From Alphaproteobacteria bacterium (GTDB taxonomy: Bacteria > Pseudomonadota > Alphaproteobacteria > Caulobacterales > Maricaulaceae), in contig JANSXV010000004.1 of NCBI GenBank assembly GCA_024742735.1, positions 186,001 to 250,000 on the forward strand: DNA of 64,000 nt, written 5' to 3'. The position numbers and the translations under genes were made by a program. Shown here one piece after another: positions 54,125 through 63,683 of this stretch (positions are counted from its first letter, which is position 1; every line of letters starts with the position of its first letter). The notes below the pieces were generated by a model. That model worked only from the letters and a program-made list of their open reading frames with translations. It did no database searches and was not told the DNA's origin.

Positions 54125-55621
54125 CTAGCGGAAGGGCGGCTCGTCGAAGCTGCGCAGCTTGCGCGAATGCAGGGCCGCAGACCCCTCGCGTTTGAGGATC
54201 TCCACCGCCTCGATCCCGGCGGCCAGGTGTTCGGAGACGCTGCGTTGATAGAACAGGTTCGCCGCGCCGGGCAGCTTCAGCTCGCCATGGAGCGGCTTGT
54301 CCGACACGCACAAGAGCGTCCCGTAGGGCACGCGCAGGCGGAAGCCGTTGGCCGCGATGGTCGCGCTTTCCATGTCCACGGCGATGGAGCGGGACTGGTT
54401 GATGCGCCGGGCTTCCTGATTGTAGCGCAGCTCCCAGTTCCGGTCGGCATAGGTCACGACCGTGCCGGTGCGCAGGCGGCGCTTCAACGTCTCGCCGGTG
54501 TCGCCGGAGACGGTCTCCACCGCCTTGGACAGGGCCACCTGGATTTCTGCAATGGGCGGAATGGGGATCTCCACCGGCAGGTCACGGTCCAGCACGCTGT
54601 CATAGCGCAGATAGGCGTGAGCCAGCACATAGTCGCCCAGGCGCTGGGAGTGTCTCAGCCCGCCGCAATGGCCGACCATCAGCCAGCATTCCGGGCGCAA
54701 TACCGCCAGGTGATCGGTGATCGTCTTCGCGTTCGACGGTCCCACGCCGATATTGACCAGGGTGATGCCCCGGCCATTGGGCGCCTTGAGATGATAGGCC
54801 GGCATCTGGAAACGCCGCCACGGCGCGGCGGTCACCTCGCCGACCGCGTCCTTGGTTTCGGCGTCTACATGGACGAAGCCGGCCGCGGACAGGGACTCAT
54901 AATCGTTGTCGCCCTTGAGCTGCTCGACCGCCCACTCCACGAACGCATCCACATAGCGGTGATAGTTCGTGAACAGGATGAAGTCCTGAACATCCTCCAC
55001 CGGCGTGCCGGTGTAGTGACGGATGCGTTGCAGCGAGTAGTCCGTGCGCGCGGCATCGAACAGGGAGAGCGGACGGGCCTTGCCCGGTTCCGACGGCCGT
55101 TCGCCATTGGGCAGGGCGTCATCAATGCCGGCGAGATCAGCGTAGGGAAAATGACGCACCAGCTCGGCCGGGCTCGCCGCGTTCAGGTCCAGGTCTGCCG
55201 CGCCGTCGAGCACGTAGGAAAACGGAATCTCCTGAGCCGAAAGCCCTGTCTCGATCTTGATCGGATACTCCGCCGCCAGAAGCTCGATCTGCTCCTCCAG
55301 ATAACGCCGGAACGCCTCGGGGTGCGTGACCGTCTGGGCGTAGACGCCGGCTTCGGAGAACTTGCCGAAGGCCCGGCTGACCGGCGGCACAGGGCCTTCC
55401 GGCAGATAGGTGACGCGAAGCTCGGGATAGGCGAAGGCGCCGGACGCCCGGTCGGCGTCGGACGGCGCCGCACCGCCGTCCAGATAGGTCTTCAGCGCCC
55501 CGCGCAGATTGCGGACCGAGGTCTGATAGAGTTCGCAAAGCCTATCGACAGCCTCACGGGCGTCACCGGCGGTCTTGATGGTCTGCTCGGTCTGCTCGAT
55601 GGAAACTGCGCCCAGCGCCAT
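54125..55621 (-). CDS. amn: AMP nucleosidase
   Basis: This enzyme of 498 residues hydrolyses AMP to adenine and ribose 5-phosphate. The N-terminal AMN domain (about 15-200) is followed by the phosphorylase-type domain, with VNIGVGPSNAKTITDHL and MVGHCGGLRHSQRLGDYV as the characteristic strands and AVDMESATIAANG as the ribose-binding Glu segment. It lies 5 bases after the small unknown gene on the same strand. It may salvage purine in stationary phase. Confidence 0.95.
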   Translation of the reverse strand: MALGAVSIEQTEQTIKTAGDAREAVDRLCELYQTSVRNLRGALKTYLDGGAAPSDADRASGAFAYPELRVTYLPEGPVPPVSRAFGKFSEAGVYAQTVTHPEAFRRYLEEQIELLAAEYPIKIETGLSAQEIPFSYVLDGAADLDLNAASPAELVRHFPYADLAGIDDALPNGERPSEPGKARPLSLFDAARTDYSLQRIRHYTGTPVEDVQDFILFTNYHRYVDAFVEWAVEQLKGDNDYESLSAAGFVHVDAETKDAVGEVTAAPWRRFQMPAYHLKAPNGRGITLVNIGVGPSNAKTITDHLAVLRPECWLMVGHCGGLRHSQRLGDYVLAHAYLRYDSVLDRDLPVEIPIPPIAEIQVALSKAVETVSGDTGETLKRRLRTGTVVTYADRNWELRYNQEARRINQSRSIAVDMESATIAANGFRLRVPYGTLLCVSDKPLHGELKLPGAANLFYQRSVSEHLAAGIEAVEILKREGSAALHSRKLRSFDEPPFR

Positions 55622-55626
55622 GCAGC

Positions 55627-55842
55627 CTAGTCCTCGCGCTTCACGAAGGTCACGGTGAACAGCGGCTCTCCGTCGAAGGCCGGCGTGGTCTTGCCTTCCT
55701 CGTCGATCATCTGAAACACGGTCGGCTCGATGCGGCCTTCCATGCGGTAACCGCGATCAGACATGCGGCCGCGGTGGAACTCCAGCGCGGCGGCGGTGAA
55801 GGTCTTCGCGAGGAAGGTGATGCGGTGGGGTTCGTCGGCCAT
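55627..55842 (-). CDS. Small unknown protein ahead of amn
   Basis: This protein of 71 residues has alternating hydrophobic and charged stretches (PHRITFLAKTFTAAALEFHRGRM is its start, in part; later FQMIDEEGKTTPAF) and no signal. It looks like a compact alpha/beta domain. The stop is 5 bases before the amn start, so the two are probably co-transcribed. The composition (GC-rich, good codon bias) supports a real gene. Family unknown. Confidence 0.7.
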   Translation of the reverse strand: MADEPHRITFLAKTFTAAALEFHRGRMSDRGYRMEGRIEPTVFQMIDEEGKTTPAFDGEPLFTVTFVKRED

Positions 55843-55989
55843 GGCGTCCTCCTGCAGGGTGTTTTCCCCTTGCTAGCCCGCCTTGAGCGTTCGTTAAAGC
55901 GCGCAATCTTCGCGCCCTGACGCCTTTCGCAGTGCAGCATCGCGCGCTATGTCAGCGTCCGGACAAGTTCTAACAGGGCTGGACGCGCC

Positions 55990-58566
55990 ATGACCGCGCA
56001 GGAATCCCACAGCTGGGTCGTTATGAAATTCGGCGGCGTTTCGGTCGCTGAACCCGAACGCTGGACCACGATCGCGCGCCTGGCCAAGGCCAGGCTGGAC
56101 GCGGGACAACGCGTGCTCATCGTCCATTCCGCCCTGTCAGGCGTCTCCAACGCCCTGGAAGCGCTCCCCATTGCGGCCCTGGCCGGGGACGGCGAAAAAG
56201 CGGTCGCCGCGATCATCGACCGGCACAGGGCCTTCGCCGCCGAAGCCGGGTTCGACGCCGGCACCCATCTCAAGGACCTGTTCGACCATCTCGAACGCCT
56301 GACCGCCGGCATCGGCCTGGTGGGAGAAGCCAGCGCCCGGGTGCGCGCCGAGATCCTTTCGCTCGGCGAGCTTATGGCCAGCCGGCTCGGCCTTGCCTGT
56401 CTTCAAGCCGAAGGCCTGACGCCTGAGCCGCTGGACGCGCGTGAGGCGTTGTCCGCCCTCCATGACGGGTCGGATACGCGCGACTATCTCGCCAACGCCT
56501 GCGCCGACGGGCCCGATCCAGAGCTGCAGGGGCGTCTGGACGGCGTCCAGCTCGCCCTGACCCAGGGCTTCATCGCCCGCAACGGGCGCGGCGAGACGGT
56601 GCTGCTAGGGCGCGGCGGGTCGGACACCTCGGCGGCCTATTTCGCCGCGAAGCTGGAAGCGGCCGAGCTGGAGATCTGGACGGACGTGCCCGGCCTGTTC
56701 AGCGCCGATCCGCGCCTCACTGAAGGCGCCCGGCACCTGCGGGCTCTGTCCTACGAAGAGGCCCAGGAGATCGCCACCATGGGCGGCAAGGTGCTCCATC
56801 CCGGCTCCATCGGACCGGCCAGGCGCGCCCTCATCCCGGTCTCCGTTCGCTCCACCCTGCGTCCCGACTGGCCGGGCACGCGCATCACGTCTGAACCCGG
56901 CGACGACGCCCCCCGCCTGAAGGCCGTATCGGTCAAGTCCGGCGTGCGCCTGGTGGTGATGGAGGGCTCGGGCATGTGGCGCCGGCCCGGTTTCCTGGCC
57001 GACGTGTTCGCCTGCTTTAAAGCCTGCGAGGTGTCGGTTGATCTGGTCTCCACTTCGGAGACCAATGTGACCGTGAGCCTGGACCCTGATCCGGGCCTGG
57101 ATCAGGCGCGGCTGGACCGCCTGCGCGCCGCGCTGGAGCCGCTGTGCCGGGTGCAGATCATCGAGAACGCCGCCGCCGTCAGCCTGATCGGCTATGGCGT
57201 GCGGCGCATCCTGCATCAGCTCGCTCCAGCGCTGGAGGCGTTTCAGGACAAGCCCATCCGTCTTGTGACCCAGGCCGCCAATGATCTGAATTTCACGGTC
57301 GTTGTGGACGAGGGCGAAGGCCGGACTCTGGCGGCGCGCCTGCACGAGGACCTGATCAGCCCGGCGCCGGAAAGCCCGGTCTTCGGCCCCAGCTGGGCCG
57401 AGCTCAACGCGCCGATCTCCGACCGTCCCGCACGCCCAGCGCCGTGGTGGGCCTCGAAGCGCGACGCGCTCATCGGCAAGGCGTCTGAGACCGGCGGGCT
57501 TTATGTCTATGACCTGGAGACCGTCAGCGCCCGCGCGCGGGCCGTGGCCGGCATCAAGAGCCTGGAGCGGGCCTTCTACGCCATGAAGGCCAATAATCAT
57601 CCAGACGTGCTGGCGACGATCCGGGAGGCGGGCCTGGGCTTTGAATGCGTCAGCCCCGGCGAGATCGCCCGCCTGCGCGAGGTCTTCCCCGACCTTGATC
57701 CGCGCGAAGTGCTGTTCACGCCGAACTTCGCCCATCGCGGCGAGTACGAAGCTGCGCGCGAGTTCGGCTGCTGGGTCACCATCGACGGCGTCCATCCGCT
57801 GGAGCACTGGGCCGACGTGTTCAACAGCGCCGAGGTGATCCTGCGCGTGAACCCCGACCGGCCCCGCGGCCACCACGACCATGTGAAGACCGCGGGACCC
57901 AAGGCGAAGTTCGGCATTCCGCTGGCCGATCTGGCGCAGGCGAAAGCCGCCGCAGACGCCGCCGGCGCCAAGGTCATCGGCCTGCACGCCCATGCCGGCT
58001 CCGGCGTCACCGAGGCCGGCCACTGGCGCGAGATCGGCGCCATTCTGGCCGAAGCCGCCAAGGCCTTCCCGGACGTGGAAATCCTCAATGTGGGCGGTGG
58101 CCTGGGCGTCCCGGACAGCGCCGATGCGCCCGTGCTCGATCTGGGCGCCGTGGACACCGATCTCGCCCGTCTGAAAAAGGCTGCGCCGGGCTATCGCATC
58201 TGGATGGAGCCGGGCCGCTATCCGGTCGCCGAAGCCGGCGTGCTGCTCAGTCGGGTGATGCAGGTGAAGACCGCCTATGGCGCGCGCTTCATCGGGCTGG
58301 GCACGGGCATGAACTCGCTGATCCGTCCGGCGCTGTATGGCGCCCGGCATGAGATCGTGAATCTCTCCCGGCTGGATGAACCGGCGGAAGGCCTCGCCTC
58401 CGTCGTGGGCCCGATCTGTGAAAGCGCGGACCTGCTGGGCGCCGAACGCCTGCTGCCCGAAACGCGCGAAGGCGATGTCATGCTGATCGCGGAGGCCGGC
58501 GCCTACGGCGCGGTGATGGCCAGCCGGTATAATCTGAGGGAGCCGGCGGGCGAGGACGTGATTTAG
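55990..58566 (+). CDS. Bifunctional aspartate kinase / diaminopimelate decarboxylase fusion
   Basis: This fusion of 858 residues catalyses both the first and last steps of lysine synthesis. The N-terminal part (about 1-460) is an aspartokinase, with KFGGVSV at residue 13, GRGGSDTSAAY and a C-terminal ACT pair (about 310-460). The C-terminal part (480-858) is the PLP enzyme LysA: Lys533 in FYAMKANNHP binds PLP, HAHAGSG holds the phosphate-binding His, and PICESADLL carries the catalytic Cys. A single frame runs through both. Such fusions are known in Xanthomonadaceae. It is upstream of mutL, 57 bases apart. Confidence 0.93.
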   Translation: MTAQESHSWVVMKFGGVSVAEPERWTTIARLAKARLDAGQRVLIVHSALSGVSNALEALPIAALAGDGEKAVAAIIDRHRAFAAEAGFDAGTHLKDLFDHLERLTAGIGLVGEASARVRAEILSLGELMASRLGLACLQAEGLTPEPLDAREALSALHDGSDTRDYLANACADGPDPELQGRLDGVQLALTQGFIARNGRGETVLLGRGGSDTSAAYFAAKLEAAELEIWTDVPGLFSADPRLTEGARHLRALSYEEAQEIATMGGKVLHPGSIGPARRALIPVSVRSTLRPDWPGTRITSEPGDDAPRLKAVSVKSGVRLVVMEGSGMWRRPGFLADVFACFKACEVSVDLVSTSETNVTVSLDPDPGLDQARLDRLRAALEPLCRVQIIENAAAVSLIGYGVRRILHQLAPALEAFQDKPIRLVTQAANDLNFTVVVDEGEGRTLAARLHEDLISPAPESPVFGPSWAELNAPISDRPARPAPWWASKRDALIGKASETGGLYVYDLETVSARARAVAGIKSLERAFYAMKANNHPDVLATIREAGLGFECVSPGEIARLREVFPDLDPREVLFTPNFAHRGEYEAAREFGCWVTIDGVHPLEHWADVFNSAEVILRVNPDRPRGHHDHVKTAGPKAKFGIPLADLAQAKAAADAAGAKVIGLHAHAGSGVTEAGHWREIGAILAEAAKAFPDVEILNVGGGLGVPDSADAPVLDLGAVDTDLARLKKAAPGYRIWMEPGRYPVAEAGVLLSRVMQVKTAYGARFIGLGTGMNSLIRPALYGARHEIVNLSRLDEPAEGLASVVGPICESADLLGAERLLPETREGDVMLIAEAGAYGAVMASRYNLREPAGEDVI

Positions 58567-58623
58567 GGATGCCTGCGGCGCCGCCAGCTTGACCGACTCA
58601 CACCCGCCCGTGAGTCTGCGCCC

Positions 58624-60486
58624 ATGCCCGTCATTCGCCGCCTCAGCCCGGAGACCGTGAACCGCATCGCCGCCGGCGAGGTGGTCGAGCGCCCGGCCAG
58701 CGCGGTCAAGGAGCTGGTGGAGAACGCGCTGGACGCTGGCGCAACGCGCATCGACGTGACCATCGAAGGCGGCGGCCTGACCCGCATCGTGGTCGAGGAC
58801 GATGGCTGCGGCATGGACCGCGAGACGCTGGAAACCGCGATCGAGCGCCACGCCACCTCCAAGTTGCCGGTGGGCGCGGACGGGGCGGATGATCTTCTGA
58901 ACATCGCCTCCATGGGCTTTCGCGGTGAGGCCCTGCCCTCCATCGGTTCGGTGGCGCGCCTGACCATCACCAGCCAGGGCGAGGAGCTGAGCGAGGCCTG
59001 GGAATTGAAGGTGGAAGGCGGCGCGACGTCCGGCGCCCGCCCGGCCGCGCCGCTGGGCCGTCAGGGCACGCGGGTGGAGGTCGCAGACCTGTTCTACGCC
59101 ACGCCGGCCCGGCTGAAATTCCTCAAATCCGAGCGCGCCGAAACCACCGCCGTGGCCGACGTGATCAAGCGGCTGGCCCTGTCGCGGGCCGATGTGGGCT
59201 TCTTCCTGACCAGCGAAGGGCGTTCCCGCCTGTCGGCGCCGCGCGAGACCGCCGACGACCCGGCCGAAGCCCGCAAGGCGCGCCTGTCGAGCATTCTGGG
59301 CGGAGACTTCGGGGATAATGCGCTGGCCATCGATCAGGAGCGCGAGGGCGTGCGCCTGACCGGTTTTGCATCCCTGCCCACCTATAATCGCGGCTCCAAC
59401 CAGCACCAGTTCCTGTTCGTCAACGGCCGCCCGGTGAAGGACAAGCTGCTGGTGGGCGCGGTGCGCGGCGCCTATCAGGATTTCCTCGCCCGGGACCGGC
59501 ATCCGGTCGTGGCGCTCTATGTCGATCTGCCGCCAGGCCAGGTGGATGTGAACGTGCACCCGGCCAAGGCCGAGGTGCGCTTCCGCGATTCCGGTCTGGT
59601 GCGCGGCCTGATCGTCGGCGCACTCCGTCACGCGCTGGCTGGCGCGGGGCACCGGGCGTCCACCACCGTGTCAGGCTACGCCCTGGGCCGGGCGAGACCG
59701 GAAGGCGCAACCGCCGCGCCGCCGCTGGCCCGGGCCGGCGGCTGGTCGTCCCGCCCCTCCCCGGCCTGGGAGCAGAGCCTGTCGCAGAGCTACGCCGAGC
59801 CGGCCTCCAGCTTCGCGCCGGGCATGAGCGCACGGGTGGAGCCGGACTACGAAAGCGAGCCGGGCTCACCGGCCGCACCCGACGCGCCGCCCCCCCCGGC
59901 GCCCGACTGGCCGCTAGGCGTGGCGCGCGCGCAGGTGCACTCCACCTATGTCATCGCTCAGACCGAGGATGGTCTGGTGATCGTGGACCAGCACGCCGCC
60001 CATGAGCGCCTGGTCTATGAGCGCATGAAGCAGCAGATCGCCGCCACCGGGGTGGCCCGCCAGGCGCTTCTGGTCCCGGAAATCGTGGAGCTGGACGAGG
60101 CCGAAGCGCGCCGCGTGCTCGACCGGGCCGAGGAGCTGGCTGAGCTGGGCCTCATCATCGAACCGTTCGGACCCGGCGCACTGGCGGTACGCGAGACACC
60201 CGCACTTCTGAAGAAACTCGACGTGCAGGGCCTGATCCGCGACCTCGCCGATGAGCTCGCCGAGTATGACGAGGCGCTCTCTTTGAAGGAAAAGCTGGAG
60301 GAGGTTGTGGGCACCATGGCCTGCCACGGCTCAGTCCGCGCCGGCCGACGCCTTACGGGCGAGGAAATGAATGCGCTCCTGCGCGAGATGGAGGCCACGC
60401 CCCATTCCGGCCAGTGCAATCATGGCCGGCCCACCTACGTGGAATTGAAGCTGGCGGATATCGAGCGATTGTTTGGGAGGCGGTGA
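58624..60486 (+). CDS. mutL: MutL, DNA mismatch repair protein with endonuclease motif
   Basis: This protein of 620 residues links mismatch recognition to strand removal. The GHKL ATPase domain has [16 protein letters not shown] and GFRGEAL. A disordered Pro/Ser-rich linker spans about 360-430. The C-terminal domain carries the metal-binding endonuclease motif [12 protein letters not shown] starting at Asp455, followed by ACHGSVRAG and the QCNHGRP zinc segment. So it should nick DNA itself, as in bacteria without MutH. The start ATG is 57 bases after the lysine fusion gene. Confidence 0.96.
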   Translation: MPVIRRLSPETVNRIAAGEVVERPASAVKELVENALDAGATRIDVTIEGGGLTRIVVEDDGCGMDRETLETAIERHATSKLPVGADGADDLLNIASMGFRGEALPSIGSVARLTITSQGEELSEAWELKVEGGATSGARPAAPLGRQGTRVEVADLFYATPARLKFLKSERAETTAVADVIKRLALSRADVGFFLTSEGRSRLSAPRETADDPAEARKARLSSILGGDFGDNALAIDQEREGVRLTGFASLPTYNRGSNQHQFLFVNGRPVKDKLLVGAVRGAYQDFLARDRHPVVALYVDLPPGQVDVNVHPAKAEVRFRDSGLVRGLIVGALRHALAGAGHRASTTVSGYALGRARPEGATAAPPLARAGGWSSRPSPAWEQSLSQSYAEPASSFAPGMSARVEPDYESEPGSPAAPDAPPPPAPDWPLGVARAQVHSTYVIAQTEDGLVIVDQHAAHERLVYERMKQQIAATGVARQALLVPEIVELDEAEARRVLDRAEELAELGLIIEPFGPGALAVRETPALLKKLDVQGLIRDLADELAEYDEALSLKEKLEEVVGTMACHGSVRAGRRLTGEEMNALLREMEATPHSGQCNHGRPTYVELKLADIERLFGRR

Positions 60487-60488
60487 GG

Positions 60489-60977
60489 ATGTGCGAGCTT
60501 CGTCGCTTTTTTCACTTCATGAAGCCCCGTGTTGTTCATTTCACTTCTGCTGAGTCCTACGCGGACATTCTGCAAGCCGGTTTCATTGCTCCGAGCGGCA
60601 CCGAGGGAATTCAATCGAGGTGGCCAGGCTCCTTCTCGATCTGGAACCGTTTTGTGTCTGTTTTCGATGCAAGGAGCGCCGATCTTGATAACGAAGACAT
60701 CCTTCGCCAAGTCGGTAACGCGCTGGGGATGCTCAACGAGATTTGCGCCCCCGAGCTCATTGCTATCTCGATTTCATCTGAGCCAACCTACGGCCCTTAC
60801 CGCGTTGCGGACATCCCGGCCCACCAACGCCCAGATGATCACGTTCCCAAGTTTATTCCGTTCTTGGAAGCTTGGTTTGACGGCGCAGTTGACCAAAACC
60901 AATTCGCCGAAACTCATTTGATAAGACGGCGTGAAACGGGCTGGGATTGGGAAAGTCCCTACCCCGCCGCCTCATAG
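60489..60977 (+). CDS. Unknown protein, lower GC, ART/RNA-modifying-like N-terminus (weak)
   Basis: This protein of 162 residues has markedly lower GC than its neighbours (about half). Its N-terminal segment, VVHFTSAESYADILQAGFI, resembles the H-x-T and I-x-x-x-G start of ADP-ribosyltransferase-like folds such as DarT-type proteins, but the resemblance is short. The rest (ICAPELIAISI, YRVADIPAHQRP) has no motif I recognise. GGAGG lies about 8 bases before ATG 60489, 3 bases after mutL. It overlaps the stop of the converging gene by 19 bases. Likely horizontally acquired. Confidence 0.65.
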   Translation: MCELRRFFHFMKPRVVHFTSAESYADILQAGFIAPSGTEGIQSRWPGSFSIWNRFVSVFDARSADLDNEDILRQVGNALGMLNEICAPELIAISISSEPTYGPYRVADIPAHQRPDDHVPKFIPFLEAWFDGAVDQNQFAETHLIRRRETGWDWESPYPAAS

Positions 60978-61519
60978 GCGCGGCGCACGATCGCGATCAC
61001 GCCGTCATCGATCTCATCAGCACTGTGCAGGCTGATGATGTACTGGCACATGCCGCCGGGTTTGACCGGCTTCATGAGCGGGTGCTCGGCGTCGTCCTTG
61101 AGGTTCACGCCCAGCTCGAAGCGGGTGTTGGTCTTCGGTCCCAGCATGGCGAACTGTTTCGCCCGGCGCAGGGAGACATAGCCCTTCTTCGGCGCGACCT
61201 CGAACGGACCGAACGCCTCGATCTGCTTCATCAGCGCCTTATGGATGGCGCGCTGACCGGCCTTGGCGCCCACATAGATCGCATCAAGCGGATCGCCGGC
61301 GGCCTCGTCACCGCCCTCAGCGCCCTTGCGAGCGATATGGACCAGCGTGTTGGCGTCGCCATGGCCGAGGCCCCAGCTCTCCTTGACCCATTTGACCATC
61401 TCGCCGTGCTTGGTGAGGCCCTGGGCGAGGATCTCCTTCGCAAGCGCCGCGCGGCTCCTGCCGGTCTTCGCCTCGATGTTGGACAGCTGGGTCTCCAGCG
61501 CCTGATCTACTGCGCTCAT
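60959..61519 (-). CDS. DUF4287/DUF5655-type protein
   Basis: This protein of 186 residues has an N-terminal DUF4287-like helical domain (AVDQALETQLSNIEAKTGRS then LTKHGEMVKWVKESWGLGHGDANTLVH, in part) and a C-terminal DUF5655-like domain (YVSLRRAKQFAMLGP, ELGVNLKDDAEHPL and CQYIISLHSADEID). The second domain is a small alpha/beta fold often linked to nucleic-acid or transport regulation. GGGAGG lies before ATG 61519. It converges with the lower-GC gene and overlaps it by 19 bases. Confidence 0.8.
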   Translation of the reverse strand: MSAVDQALETQLSNIEAKTGRSRAALAKEILAQGLTKHGEMVKWVKESWGLGHGDANTLVHIARKGAEGGDEAAGDPLDAIYVGAKAGQRAIHKALMKQIEAFGPFEVAPKKGYVSLRRAKQFAMLGPKTNTRFELGVNLKDDAEHPLMKPVKPGGMCQYIISLHSADEIDDGVIAIVRRAYEAAG

Positions 61520-61593
61520 GGTGTCCTCCCTGGTTGCGGGAAGAGTGAAACCGCATGAGCGCGATGGCAAGTTGGAGCGCGTCGGGCCTGCGA

Positions 61594-62160
61594 TCACGCG
61601 TCCCGCGCGTAGAACCGCACCACCGTCTCACCAGCTTCAAGCTGATCGATTTCGCGCCAGCCCGGCGGGGGCTTCAGCTCTGCACGCGCGCTTTCCTCCA
61701 GCACGGCGATGGCGTGATCGGCGACCCAGCCGCCGCTGACCAGGCGTTCAAGCGCGATCTCACCAAGGCCCTTGCCGTAGGGGGGATCGAGAAAAGCGAG
61801 ATCAAACGGCGCGCCGACTTTCTCGGGCTTCTTTCCAAGATCGGTCGCATCGCGCCGGTGCAGCTTGGTGCAGCCGTAGAGCTGCAGCGCCTCCACATTG
61901 GTGCGGATGGCGCCGCGCGCGCCGGGATCGATCTCCACGAACAGGGCGAAGGCCGCGCCCCGGCTGATCGCCTCCAGACCCAGCGCGCCGGAGCCCGCAA
62001 ACAGGTCGATGACACGCGCGCCCTCCAGAGACGGCGCCCAGTCAGCGTGGGCGAGCTTGTTGAACACGCTTTCGCGCACCCGGTCAGTGGTCGGCCGGGT
62101 CTTCGATCCCTTGGGGGCCTGAATGGACCGGCCCCTATGAACGCCCGCGACGATGCGCAT
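61594..62160 (-). CDS. rsmD: RsmD, 16S rRNA (guanine-966-N2)-methyltransferase
   Basis: This enzyme of 188 residues methylates G966 of 16S rRNA. The family starts MRIVAGVHRGRSI, then RPTTDRVRESVFN; motif I is VIDLFAGSGALGLEA and the catalytic DPPY (LAFLDPPYGKG) is present. ATG 62160 overlaps the pseudouridine-synthase stop by 26 bases, and the longer frame to 62232 is the tail of that gene in another frame. The two RNA-modifying genes form an operon. Confidence 0.93.
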   Translation of the reverse strand: MRIVAGVHRGRSIQAPKGSKTRPTTDRVRESVFNKLAHADWAPSLEGARVIDLFAGSGALGLEAISRGAAFALFVEIDPGARGAIRTNVEALQLYGCTKLHRRDATDLGKKPEKVGAPFDLAFLDPPYGKGLGEIALERLVSGGWVADHAIAVLEESARAELKPPPGWREIDQLEAGETVVRFYARDA

Positions 62161-63172
62161 CGCGCGCGCCTCCGCTTTTCGGCCCGGGTTTCGGTCCAGG
62201 CCTGGAGGACGGCTTGCGCGGTCCCTTCGCACTGGTCAACTCGCCCTTCTGGGCGCGCTCGACCTTTTCAGCGCGCTTGCGGGCCTTGTGGCCGGGCTCG
62301 TCCTTTTTGGCGGCTTTCGCCCACCCCGCCCCCTTGCCGCCTGGCCGGGCCGGTTTCGGCCTGGCCTTGGCGCGGCCGGACGGCGCGGCGGCGACTTCGC
62401 TGGCGGGATGGTTCTTGGCGTCGAGCGGGTAGAGCCGGCCCAGCTGCTCGCGCAGGACCGCCGGGCGGATTTCTTCCGCTTCGCCCTTCTTCAGCGCGCC
62501 GAGCTGGAACGGGCCGTAGGCGATGCGCATGAGCCGGTTCACGCTCAGACCCACATGGGCGAGCACCTTCCTGACCTCCCGGTTCTTGCCTTCCTTCAGG
62601 CCGACCGTGAGCCAGACATTGGCCCCGGTGCGCCGGTCCACCACGACCTCCATGGGCCCGTAGACCACGCCTTCCACAGTGACGCCGTCCTTCAGGCTCG
62701 CGAGCGCCTTGTCGTCCGCGTTTCCGTAGGCGCGCACCCGGTAGCGCCGCGTCCAGCCGGTGGCCGGCAGCTCCAGCACGCGGGCGAGCTCACCGTCATT
62801 GGTGATCAGCAGAAGGCCTTCGGAACTGAGATCAAGCCGCCCGACCGAAATCACCCGGCCCATGTCCTCAGGCAGGGCGTCGAACACGGTTTCGCGCCCC
62901 TCAGGGTCCTTGTGAGTGGTCAGAAGGCCCGCCGGCTTGTGATAGCGCCACAGCCGCGTGGGCGGACGCTCACCCACTGGCAGGCCGTCCAGGGCGATTT
63001 CGTCGCCGGGACCGACCTTGAAAGCGGGGCTGTCCAGCACCTTCCCGTTCACGCTGATGCGCCCCGCCTCGATCAGGCGCTCGGCCTCGCGCCGTGAGGC
63101 GACGCCGATATGGGCGAGCGCCTTGGCGATGCGTTCGGAGCGCGCGGACGGGTCGGACGTGTCGTCGTTCAA
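62135..63172 (-). CDS. RluB/RsuA-type pseudouridine synthase with basic tail
   Basis: This enzyme of 345 residues isomerises a uridine in rRNA. The S4 RNA-binding domain is at the N-terminus (LAHIGVASRREAERLIEAGR); the catalytic Asp lies in VGRLDLSSEGLLLITND. The C-terminal 90 residues are Lys/Arg/Pro/Gly-rich and disordered (KARKRAEKVERAQKG). RluB is the likely function, but RluE/RluF type cannot be excluded. The start is uncertain: TTG 63172 leaves room for a promoter, while ATG 63214 would overlap the ATG of the divergent tadA by two bases. Confidence 0.85.
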   Translation of the reverse strand: MNDDTSDPSARSERIAKALAHIGVASRREAERLIEAGRISVNGKVLDSPAFKVGPGDEIALDGLPVGERPPTRLWRYHKPAGLLTTHKDPEGRETVFDALPEDMGRVISVGRLDLSSEGLLLITNDGELARVLELPATGWTRRYRVRAYGNADDKALASLKDGVTVEGVVYGPMEVVVDRRTGANVWLTVGLKEGKNREVRKVLAHVGLSVNRLMRIAYGPFQLGALKKGEAEEIRPAVLREQLGRLYPLDAKNHPASEVAAAPSGRAKARPKPARPGGKGAGWAKAAKKDEPGHKARKRAEKVERAQKGELTSAKGPRKPSSRPGPKPGPKSGGARDAHRRGRS

Positions 63173-63212
63173 AGCTTTACTCTTGCGCCGGGGCGGGCGA
63201 TGGACTGGCGGC

Positions 63213-63683
63213 ATGGATGACAGCCGCGATCACACCCTTATGGGCATGGCGCTCGCCGAGGCGCAAGCCGCCGCTGACGCCGGGGAGGCGCCGGTCGGGG
63301 CCGTGCTGGTCGATCCGGCCACGGACGAGATCATCGCATGGGGCTCCAACGCGCCCATCAAGGGGTGTGACCCTACCGCGCATGCGGAAATTCTGGCGCT
63401 GCGCGCCGGAGCTGAAAAGCTGGGAAATTACCGGCTGACGGGGCTGGAGCTGTTCGTGACGCTGGAGCCCTGCGCCATGTGCGCCGGCGCGATCAGCCAT
63501 GCCCGGATCGGGCGTCTGGTCTACGGCGCAGGGGACCCCAAGGGCGGCGCGGTCGATCACGGACCGCGCTTTTTCCAGCAGCCGACCTGCCACTGGCGTC
63601 CGGAGGTGGTCTCCGGCGTGCGCGCGGAAGAAGCCGGCGACATCCTGCGCGGCTTCTTCCGGGCTCGCCGGGGGAAAGGCTAG
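63213..63683 (+). CDS. tadA: tRNA-specific adenosine deaminase TadA
   Basis: This zinc enzyme of 156 residues converts A34 of tRNA-Arg(ACG) to inosine. The zinc motifs are HAE at His57 and PCAMC with Cys87 and Cys90. The LGNYRLTGLELFVTLE stretch precedes them, and the Arg-rich tail resembles other TadA proteins. The start is ATG 63213, facing the pseudouridine synthase gene. It overlaps the small converging gene by 4 bases. This is the tRNA enzyme, not the pilus ATPase of the same name. Confidence 0.95.
   Translation: MDDSRDHTLMGMALAEAQAAADAGEAPVGAVLVDPATDEIIAWGSNAPIKGCDPTAHAEILALRAGAEKLGNYRLTGLELFVTLEPCAMCAGAISHARIGRLVYGAGDPKGGAVDHGPRFFQQPTCHWRPEVVSGVRAEEAGDILRGFFRARRGKG

Noticed and set aside
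54167-55630. Open frame (487 codons) antisense to amn
   Set aside because: Shadow frame; amn has full family motifs.
56605-59652. Open frame (1015 codons) antisense to the lysine fusion and mutL
   Set aside because: It covers two genes on the other strand and the gap between them and is rich in His, Gln and Gly. Its length is a result of codon bias.
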